Positions 1-9,300 of a stretch of 24,047 nucleotides of DNA are shown here, piece after piece (the stretch's first letter is position 1; every line of letters begins with the position of its first letter). The DNA is from Saccoglossus kowalevskii. Taxonomy: Eukaryota; Hemichordata; Enteropneusta; Harrimaniidae. A model generated the notes under the pieces. The model saw nothing but the letters and a program-made list of their open reading frames with translations. It did no database searches and was not told the DNA's origin. Location: positions 130,213-154,259 of the forward strand of contig NW_003113970.1 of NCBI RefSeq assembly GCF_000003605.2, written 5' to 3'. The position numbers were made by a program, and so were the translations under genes.

Positions 1-404
1 TTATAACTTGTAGAAGTTTAATTTAATGGCCAATATTAAAGTGGCATAGGCACTCTTTATTTTAACTGGAGAATACACATGATGCTCTGCTTCATTTTCT
101 ATTTTGCTATTTTTCCTATCATAAACTATTTTTTAATGTCTAATATCTGTGAACATATTCTCCAACCAATGTATGTGTACAGAACAGTGTTTGTTGCTTT
201 AGTATGCAGGATTAGGGGTTATGGTTAGCATGGAGCTCCATGTGTGTAGCTAGCTAGCTGACTTGACAGTAAATGACTTTCACTTAGCCATGGTTCTTCA
301 GCTCTATAATGATCTATTTGGTAAGTGTACACATCTACAGTTTACTCTCCAGAATGTTTGAAATACATCTATAGAGCAGGTAATAATTGGTAATAATCAT
401 AGTA
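1..404. other. Unassigned AT-rich sequence
   Basis: No reading frame, RNA gene or repeat is recognised here. There is a very short TAGC run near 246-258. The LINE relic to the right loses recognisable reverse-transcriptase similarity at about 405, so this stretch is either older host DNA or LINE sequence too decayed to read. Confidence 0.4.
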
Positions 405-1072
405 AATCAATGTTCACTCTCAAGCCTGATGCCCTAAAGAAAAATTGGAGAATATTAAAAACAGCTATAAGAGAACATTCTGTGCCATCTAAGGTCAGAA
501 ACGTGTCATCAACATACTTTCCCAACAACACATCATGTTTACCAATCTTAATATCTTAATATCTTATTCACATTAATATTTTCTTTTATGTGTTTTGCAA
601 GAGTTTCTATACATAGAATAACATGGTATGGGGAGAGTGAGTCCCCCTGTCTCACCCCCTGGAAATATAAAATTTCATATTTAGAAAAGTGCCCATTATT
701 TATTACACAACTTGATATGTTTTTATAGAATGTTCTCCCCCATTCGCATATACTGTTCCTATAATTAAATGCTTTCAACACCTCCTCGATGAAGATAACC
801 CTGGGATATTCTCAGATTCTGTATAATGCAGTAGATCGTAAACGAAGCGAAGATTCTCACCAATAAACCTATCTATAACGTATCCAGTCTGTCTGTCATT
901 AACAATAATTAGGAGGCATTTTTTTATTCGATTGGCGATACAGCTGGTGGCTAATTTATAATCAACATTAATTAGTGTAATGGGGCGCAATTTTTTTATT
1001 TTAAGTTTGGGATTATAGTTATTATATCTTGTTTTTGAGTCTTAGACAGTTCTTGACGCCTATAAGATAAAT
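405..1072 (-). mobile_element. L1/Tx1-like LINE relic, reverse transcriptase part
   Basis: Read on the minus strand, this segment shows reverse-transcriptase landmarks in order: an RPITLINVDYKLA block near 990, TGYV...RFIGEN near 880, the GVRQGDSLSP block near 640, and KYVDDTFLTLDG at about 487-520, which is the family's F/YADD catalytic box with A changed to V. Similarity ends after GLRVNID at about 405. The frame is broken at least three times: near 1010, near 781 and near 530. At about 781 the sequence jumps from ENIPGL to KAFNYRN, so the block that carries the first catalytic aspartate (usually D-F-x-K-A-F-D) is missing. The tryptophan expected before RPIT is a TTG codon. This is a dead copy. 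It continues at 3220-3640 on the other side of an inserted DNA element. Clade assignment rests on motif wording only. Confidence 0.85.
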
Positions 1073-1076
1073 TTAA

Positions 1077-1215
1077 GGTATAGATGCATGGTCGTGGGCA
1101 CTCGGAGTGATTCTTTTTTGGCTTTTCTTACCCAGACAGTCTTAGCTATATAGTGTTGAAATTTCGGAGCATTGTCAATGCTGGAACATGCCCAACAATG
1201 GATTTTAAAATATAG
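1077..1215 (+). repeat. Left terminal inverted repeat of the TTAA element
   Basis: This arm pairs with 3082-3215. Matching blocks in order are GGTATAGATGCA, TCGTGGGCACT, GAGTGA, a T run, ACAGTCTT, GCTATA, AGCATTGT, TGGAACAT and GATTTTAAAATATAG. Small indels separate the blocks, so the element is old. Confidence 0.85.
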
Positions 1216-1413
1216 GGAATCGAGGCACGCGTATGTGATTAATAGTCCCGAAAGTTTGTTTACGTAGCTCTTTGATTGACAAGTCACTGTTGATGTTATA
1301 TGCAAATGAGTTGCTTGCCTGCTTGCCTCAGTTACGGTGCGGCGATGTGTAACTTCCTGTCCGCGACCCTGTATAACTTACCTCAAGCGCTACCAACTAG
1401 TCTTGCAAACTAC

Positions 1414-1431
1414 AAAAAAAAAAAAAAAAAA
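1414..1431 (+). repeat. Poly-A run (18 A)
   Basis: An uninterrupted run of 18 A lies inside the TTAA element. It could mark the tail of a small nested retro-insertion, but no target duplication around it is evident. Confidence 0.9.
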
Positions 1432-3081
1432 GACGTAGACGCTTCCAGCATGCAAGCAGAATACAAAAAACATACAGTTGTAAATGATAAGTAAACCTTT
1501 TCACCCTTATCACGCAACATGTCGACAACTTCTAGCCTGGCAGCTTCCAGTGGAGTACTGTTAAATAATTTTTTTTTCACGCATTTTTTTCTCCGAAGGC
1601 ATTATAAAACTGACTAATTTTCCATTTGTCGTTTCGCTGTAACGATCAACGTGCTGATAGCATTGCGATGTAGTAGTGGATAAACACCATTCAGACCATT
1701 GATGTGCTGTCATGTGGCAAAATACACAAACGTGAAATGCTCGGTTACTTACAAATAAAAAATTACCCCGAAAATTACAGAAACATTGGCAACGAGATGC
1801 TGTTTTTAAACACCACGGAAAAATCACGCACTCTGCGATGCCATCTTGGTTAACTTAATCGGAAACCCCCTTGTCAGCTAGCACGCATCTGTAGTGATGT
1901 CGCAAAGTGCGTTGTACGGCCGTGCTCGGCGACCTCTGGTACTATGGCACTTTATGATTGAGGTATTTCCAGAGGTCAGGGTTCGTTTTAATTTTTATCG
2001 ACCCATCGCGTTTGCTAGTAGTTGAATGAAACCTGTTTCGATTTACAATGGTTGTCTCCCATTTCGACTTTTTCGCACCGGCGTTTGAGCGATTGAGTAC
2101 AAAAACTGCGAATAGCCATTGTGTAGCAAACTATTACGGCCCATTTCAACCTGGCCGTCTAACTTCGCACGATCCATTTCACCGGAGATCGTGAAAAACT
2201 GCGTCATACAGAGTATTTGTTAAAGGTTTGAGGAAAGGTAAATTTAGACTCAACCCACCCAATGGGGATCGCTATGTTTGTATAACTGTATGAATATCTC
2301 ATCGGTTTTACGTAATCCATTGTGTCCCTCCCTAAGTGGAAAATATAACCCGATGCCATTACAGTTTTCACGCAAGGTTTTGACTCCGCGGACGATTTCA
2401 CGTCCGTTTCCCTAGTATTGTCAACATTTTTATTATATTTTTTTATCTGACGATTGAACATCAGCAAGCGTCTGTGTATGATGGATTTTGGCATGTCGTC
2501 GTGATGCAATAGCCATTGTTGTGGACGATTAACGTCACTTTCATAAAACGGCCATTATCTCCGTTCGTGTTTTCTGGTTGGTCAGAGAGATTGAAAATTA
2601 ATTCGCTCCCGCAGTTTTTGTCAGTTTGTCATTCGAAGTGTGAAATACTGACCGGGATTGACTATACGGCACACATCCTGCTTGACAACTTTGTAATATG
2701 AAAACAAAACATACTATATGTACGCCTGGACGCCCCTTTGTTAATAAACAGCTGATAAACGTTGTGTGAAAGTTTTACTCAAAATAAACAAGAATTGTGC
2801 GAGCTATTTAGATTTGAACTTCCATGGTAAACTGAAAAACACATGTAGAGATAATGGCTAATTTGCATAACCATTCACTCAGTAAGAAGTTTGCTAATGC
2901 TCATAATCTAAATGGCTGTAACAGTTCCAAATATAAACTTATTATCGTTTTGTTTTGTATATAGTGTATAATACGGAGATCCCGGCATTACTTTTTTTCA
3001 CCATGTTTTTTTTGATTATTAGTGAACAGCCTTGCTAAATCTTGCTAAGCATTCAAAAGAGAGAATGTTTGTACCAGTTTT

Positions 3082-3215
3082 CTATATTTTAAAATCGTCT
3101 TTTGAGTATGTTCCACTATTCACAATGCTGTGAAATTTTATAGCCAAGACTGTTTGGATAATAAAAAGCAGAAAAAAAATTCACTCTCAAGTGCCCACGA
3201 ACCTGCATCTATACC
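3082..3215 (-). repeat. Right terminal inverted repeat of the TTAA element
   Basis: This is the reverse-complement partner of 1077-1215, ending in ...TGCATCTATACC followed by the TTAA target copy at 3216-3219. Matching fades inside 3082. Confidence 0.85.
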
Positions 3216-3219
3216 TTAA

Positions 3220-3640
3220 GGACATTACTAAATAATGTTTTAAATCACCCCAGAAAACTTTATAGAATTCAGATGGAAAGCCATCTACCCCTGGCGACCA
3301 GTCATTATCCATTTTTTAAACATGCTGTAAGAAATGGTAACTTGTCTTATCTCTAATTTTAACATCTCAAAAAACAAAATTGCATCACTACTGACATTTT
3401 TTGGATTTTTCCTCCCTAGAAGCATTACTATATGCCGAAGTATATTGATCCACAGTATTATTCATACATTCTTTCACAATTTTGACATATTCTAGGTCCT
3501 TCTTCAGCAAGGAGGTGTTCAATTTCCAAAAACCCTTTTCTCTACTTGTTTGCAAAAATGAGGAACTTTTCATGAGTCTCTACATGATTCTTTGTATCAT
3601 GGCCGCTTTACCGGAACATCATCAAATTACTCTTACAAAG
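3220..3640 (-). mobile_element. Same LINE relic, segment between endonuclease and RT
   Basis: On the minus strand the frame from about 3535 reads REKGFWKLNTSLL, then LEYVKIVKECMNNTVDQY. This is the linker seen between endonuclease and reverse transcriptase in L1/Tx1-like LINEs. Near 3315-3240 it reads WSPGVDGFPSEFYKVFWGDL, the block that opens the RT region. The reading frame continues across the TTAA element into 1072 and below. Left of the linker, at about 3590-3640, a degenerate PG...H-D stretch may be the end of the endonuclease (usually PGYRSDH), but stops interrupt it. Endonuclease sequence may extend to about 3780; I cannot confirm that. Confidence 0.8.
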
Positions 3641-4839
3641 ATTCATATATTTATAGCACGTATTATCGTTCCTACAGTTTGGCGAACAATCTTAAATTTG
3701 AATATTTTTCAGGGAATTGGAATTTTTTTGATGGACCAAAAGCCAGTTAGTTTCAACTCTCATTTGGGTTTCTAAATATTTTATAAAAAAATGCACTCAC
3801 CGCTTGCCAAAATATAATATAAATCAGAACTGAGAAAACATTTATATGTGGTTTATAATGTGAAACATTGCATTGTATTAGGGAATGAAAAAGATCACCT
3901 GACCATTTAATTATCTTGTTAAATTACTTGGAGCTATTGGTTTTGATATTCGACAATGAACATTGCAATCGATACGAACAATTTAACTAATAGTTTCAAC
4001 TCGTACTAGTATTCACTGCTTGCTTATCAATGTTTTTCTACATTGCATTTGGCGCTTGTGAAAAGTGTATACTCAAAGCTTGGGTCAATATAAGTTGGAT
4101 CTCGTGCAAGTTTCCCTAAAATTGAAATGTACCCTACTAATACATGGTGAGTACTCTCAACAGTTTCTCGTCTCTGACATGGGACCAACACTTAATAATA
4201 TGCTGCCTGTAAATGTACTAATACACACAAATGAAACATTTCCGAAAACACTTTGACATAACAAATCTAGCTGAAAACTAAATGTTGTAGAAATCAAAAT
4301 ATGTCGAGTAGTATGTCAAAAGTTGTTTTCTGTTCAGTGTTTTTATTAATATCGGTTCTCTCTTCATTGTGCAACGAAACCCATTACGATTAGGAATCTA
4401 TTCATATACTTGTATGCTATACTATTTTCTTATATTATACGCTATATATGGCAATCAGGAAGTGAATCTAATTGTATGTTCTTGTCAGAGTACGAGATGG
4501 ATCTGAAAAATCATGATCAAATGAATAATGTTGTGGCATATATACAACTACATGTATATATTCGTACTGCTATTGTATAATTTGCACAATAGGTTCACAT
4601 GTTCAACTGTCGACTGAAACTCCCTTCCTTACCTTGCTTACTTTCGAACGAAATTAAGATTGTTTGAAAGTCGACAATAACTTGTTTTGTTTTATACCCC
4701 TAACACATATCAAACTTTATTTTTCGCCAATGTTCATATTCTGATGATTTACGCCATACAATAATATTCCCTGACATAATTGTTTAAGACCGACTGTTCA
4801 TGTTTCCAGAAATTATCACTGGAGCCGGGACTGCACGGG
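3641..4839. other. Unassigned AT-rich sequence
   Basis: Past the possible endonuclease remnant (to about 3780) I see no coding pattern, splice-bounded exon or repeat. A 63-codon plus-strand frame at 4065-4256 has no recognisable content. Confidence 0.4.
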
Positions 4840-6312
4840 CCTAAGCTCAGTTTGTGTTTCCCATGTTCAGTGTATAGCTGCTGAGACCAAATACCAGTTC
4901 TTTCCACTTTCAACACCCTAATCCAATCATGCCGCCCTATGGTTCTGTCTATTTATATGTGTGTACATTTGTCTACCATTCTATGGTTGTCATAACACCG
5001 CCTGTTCGACTATTTCGATCTAAGTTACTGTAATAGCTTTAATGACTTGGAATTTGCTGTCGATGAGACACATTCCTGTGTTGCTACAGTGACCAATATA
5101 AGTTCGTATTGTTTGTTTTTTACAATATTGACAGAAATTGACTAAAAAGAAATAAATGTATTTTGAACGAGTTGAATACAAAATATGTAGAATTGGCGAA
5201 AGTAATAGTGACGAGTTGTGAAAACAGAGGACAAGGCACGGCGTAGAGAACAGGCCTAAAACTAGTCACTATGATTACCACACACTAAAAGTCTCTTATG
5301 ACATTAATCTGAACGATGACAACCATGGGTACACCGTCTAATTTGACCAGATATAATTTACAGCAGAACTGATATAGGCAAATAAACAGTAATATGCCAG
5401 GAGGGAATACAGCACAATTTTTACTTCGTAGCCACTTACGGACAGTGTGACAGAATAAGCTAGCGTCTGTTTATTTTATTCGTTGGCCATGACGGACAAC
5501 ACAAATAAAGATCCTACGTCGATTGCATTGCCAAATTAAACTCTGAAGTGGGCTTTGGCATATTATATCATACTGCCACGCTGTTGCTTCGTTACAGGGC
5601 ACTCGTCAATTGAATATTTAAACATCTAATGAATATGTAACTCTAAATCTGATACTCTCTATCCGTTTTAAGTTATTGCCGTTGCCTCGCGACCATCATA
5701 TATACTCTTTGTATCCCGTAGTGCTCTACATTGAACATGTGCGCTTTCTCAAAGCATTTATCAACGAATTACCATGATATTCATGAACGACATGAATATT
5801 GGGGTGTCTGAAATCAGCGTTGAAAAAATGTTACTCGAACAAATAAAAGAAAGTTCATGAGCCAATCTTTAAGAAAATCTGATTATTTTGTAACATGATA
5901 TAATCTAATCTAGTTTTTAGTTTCAGCTGTCATTAAAAATCAAATGACCTTTATTCACAATGATAGAATAACCACACGAGATAAAAATATTGAATATTGT
6001 ATTAATACTATGTCACTGGCAATTGCACCTCGTACGACTAGTAAGTATTGATTTCAATGCCACAATTTCTGTTTACACTGATAAAATGAGCTGGTTCATT
6101 AGATAATGTAACAGTTTTGAATATGAACTATATTGCCGAACAAATGATGTTGAGAAAACGATGACCAAAAATAAATGACAAAGATAGGGAATAAATGAAA
6201 TCGAAATGAATAAATGTGATAGATGTACATCCAAAGTACAAACTGTAATCAGGCTAATAGTTCTACAGAATAAAAATCGATTGAAAAGCGCATAACACTG
6301 GAGTCGTTCCAT
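4840..6312 (-). repeat. 3' flank of gene copy A, duplicated at 13480-15320
   Basis: This stretch lies just downstream of the copy A stop codon and aligns in the same orientation with 13480-15320. Shared landmarks include TTCAGTGTATAG with ACCAAATACCAGTTCTTTCC (4866 and 13506), TTGTGAAAACAGAGG (about 5215 and 13667), ATTTAAACATCTAATGAATA (about 5616 and 13968) and TTCATGAACGACAT (about 5780 and 14757). The offset grows from about 8.64 to 9.0 kb through indels. Because the match covers non-coding flank, this is a genomic segmental duplication and not a retrocopy. A TTTATT at 5950-5955 reads AATAAA on the minus strand and is a candidate poly-A signal for copy A. Confidence 0.85.
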
Positions 6313-9300
6313 TTAAAGAGAGTGGTTTCGTGGTTGGATAAATCTAGTGTTGATCCAATACAATTCAATGTAAGTCATCCTGTGACGTGAATGTTTTTTC
6401 GCCATTACTTCGTTCTCATGCCATTCCCATAATTTGAACTCATTCAATTCAAATACTCCTTTCAGGGCTCGGTAAACGTGTAACGTATCTTCTTTATGTT
6501 TATGTATATTAATTGACGAAAGATGGAGTTCGAAGGCCACTAACTTGATGTCTCTAAGAATTCCACTTTTGATGAGTTGATGGAATATTCGGTGTTCTGT
6601 TGTTTCAATGTCAAATTTGAGAACGTCGATATTTTTCTGTGTAGTACAAATATAAAGCAGATTTAACATGAAGTTACCTAGTTGTAAATTAAATGTATTG
6701 TGTTGTAAGTTACAATATTTATGTTGGATCCCGTTCTTTTCATATGATGTTATAATTAATAAATAAGATTATCTATAAAATATGCTGAATATTAGTTGAT
6801 TTTACAGGTTTGATGGTCAAATACTTGCGTTTTCATGGTTTAACATTTTTTTGATCCACGATAATGTTCTAACTTTCCAATGGTTTGTTCTGGCTACAAG
6901 ATCATCTATATTGTCGTCATATAACCCCATATTGTAGAACCAGATGCGATCGGCGTGTTTATGATCGTCCAGACCAATGCTATAACAACCACCACACAGA
7001 TAATAATTAAGTTTCAACATATATAATGTGGTTTGAATGACTGTGCTACAGACAAGCAATATGTGAGGTAAAATGGACCTAGTAGTATGTTCATTATATA
7101 AAGTAAATGAAAAGTATGGTTTATGTTGTTTTTCATAGAGAAAATATGTTAACTATGGCGACAATACTACAAAAAGCTGGCATGGTGGATGTCGTCAACT
7201 GCCATGGGTAAATTAATGGTAATATGCCACTGCTATTTTGGGTGGGCATCTTAGGAAAAAAATAAACACGTTGAAATGACTAAGGGAATGCAAGATGGTA
7301 TAGCTGCTCATAGGAGATCAGTAAGTTCTCAATATCTGTAAATCGATTTGGTTATGTTCTCTTGGTAGGTACACTTAGAAGAGGGGTTAGCTTTTGGCAT
7401 AGATACAAAGCCTATGAAACTGGTTCAAATTATTTATAATACTCACCTAGGATCGAAACTGTACACGTTGCATCCATAATTAGCTATGTCCTCATCAAAT
7501 GACCAGTCGTTGGCAATACTGTAATATGCATTATAAACTTATTATTAGTATTTTTAAAGTGTTTCTCTCTGTAACAATGGGAATAGTTAAGTAGAGTAGG
7601 TGTCCGCAGTCGTCATTACATGTATTCATAATTATCCCATTAAACTGTTCAACAATATTAACTCCCTGTATCTAAAAGACAATCCGCACGTCAGGAAATC
7701 GAACACACAAGAACGATCATTGAATCTTGAAAATATGTTATTCTATGTAAGTCTTGTTACCACTTTCCAAAGTTACATGTGTTATTAAATGTCACGTAAA
7801 TTATACGAGAGGGACATTTGTTGGGCTACTCCATATTCAGGAGATGGAAGCCTAAACTCCAGTACTAGTCTAGCAATAGACATTGCTGGCAGCGTATGTA
7901 TCTGTGTCCTGGGAATATCAACAACTGCACTACTATCTGCTGATACTTATTTATTTATATTTTAGGCAGTGAGCTTCAGTGATTTCTGTTTATCAGCATG
8001 AATTACTGCACAGCACATCAGTATAGAGTAAAGCTCACTGGAGTCAGATTTTGCATCAGGTTACCTTCCTGACTAAAGCTTTTCACACATGTTTCAACTA
8101 CAATGAATAAGGGCATGGCAAACAATAACATGTATTCAACAAATTGATTTGTAATCTCAAAATAGCGGTCAAATCAGTTTATAGAGAATGTCAATTCTGG
8201 TTGTGGAATAAACCACATTTTGTCCAAGATCTACTAATTTAAAATAAGAGACTTAGTTCAACACTGAGTTCATCACATTGCGAGGTCTTTCACAAGCACC
8301 ATGCAATTGCCAGAATGCATGTATCTCAAATTCTGCTGACAACGCAACCCAGTGACTGTACTCAGCAGTCTAAACATAAACAAGTGTAATGAGTTGTTAA
8401 ATATCCAAACATGTATGATCATTCACACATCAAGGGCTTTGTTTTTTAACAAGAATTTTCACTTACAATTTATGTCATAGTATAATCGCTTTTCATTACC
8501 ACGTTTCTTCTGAAATGCTATCATAACAAAAATAGCCAGTAAAACAGTATAACCAATGTATAATGTATTACTGTATATTTCCGAACTGCACAATTAGGTA
8601 TGGATCCCAAAACAATTGCCAAGGATAGCAAAACATAGTGCAAATATATTTACCCAAAAGAATACACAATGCAGTCACTTGGGTTAATATCAACATCCAT
8701 GCAAACATTCCAACCACCATCTTCATGTACAGGGTTTCCAAATCGCCTCTCCTTCCTACATCGGTATGTTATTTTAGTTGTATAGTTCATCAATAACCAT
8801 ATGACCTGGTCTGTTGTCAAGATATCCAACAAATCATCAAGATCCAATTGATAACTATTCGGCACCTGGTTAAGCGCTTGTCGCAATGAGATCAAACCTG
8901 TGACATTAGGTTTAACAGCAGGTTCTTGCCATTCCATCTAGTGTAGAAACATAATAACGACTTTATTGTGTATGACATCTTGAATATATAGAATACTATT
9001 ATTGACTATTTATTATATCCTATTTAGGCAACTACGAAAACATAAAAAAATAATTGTTCATTGAACATTGTAGCATATTCGTTGCCACTTACGTGTGTTT
9101 TGTGATTTTCTTTTTCACCATGATGTCGTCCAAAGTACAATGTGGAATTGGATTCGTTTCCTAAAATATGCAAATTGAAAGGAAAAGTCAAGTCTAACAA
9201 CATAATACTCCCAGATGAAAGAGCTCGGCAAATGTAAGAACATGCAATTTACAGCTTTTTCATATCACTTTTCATTCTCTAGATATTTACCTTTTCAATA

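Larger units (their letters stand above)
1077..3215. mobile_element. Non-autonomous TTAA-target DNA transposon (2139 bp)
   Basis: The ends form an imperfect inverted repeat beginning GGTATAGATGCA, and each end is directly flanked by TTAA (1073-1076 and 3216-3219). The element sits inside the LINE relic. Removing it together with one TTAA rejoins the LINE reading frame with no shift, which fixes the boundaries. A TTAA target duplication is known for the piggyBac and Kolobok superfamilies. The ends start GG rather than the CCY usual for piggyBac, so Kolobok or an unclassified TTAA family may fit better. No transposase is recognisable. Interior minus-strand frames at 1561-1827 and 2204-2509 match nothing I know. 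The middle, about 1850-2550, is richer in CpG than its surroundings. An 18-base A run lies at 1414-1431. Both subterminal regions contain ATGCAAAT (near 1300, and near 2865 on the opposite strand). Confidence 0.85.

Noticed and set aside
1300-1494. 64-codon frame with a run of lysines
   Set aside because: The lysines come from the A18 run inside the TTAA element; there is no coding signal.
2204-2509. 101-codon minus-strand frame inside the TTAA element
   Set aside because: I could not see a transposase catalytic pattern or any other domain; kept only as a note in the element entry.
3482-3775. 97-codon plus-strand frame
   Set aside because: It is antisense to the LINE relic, which explains the openness.
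6073-6312. 79-codon minus-strand frame directly after the copy A stop
   Set aside because: It is the 3' untranslated or flanking part of copy A; low-complexity and not conserved as protein in copy B.
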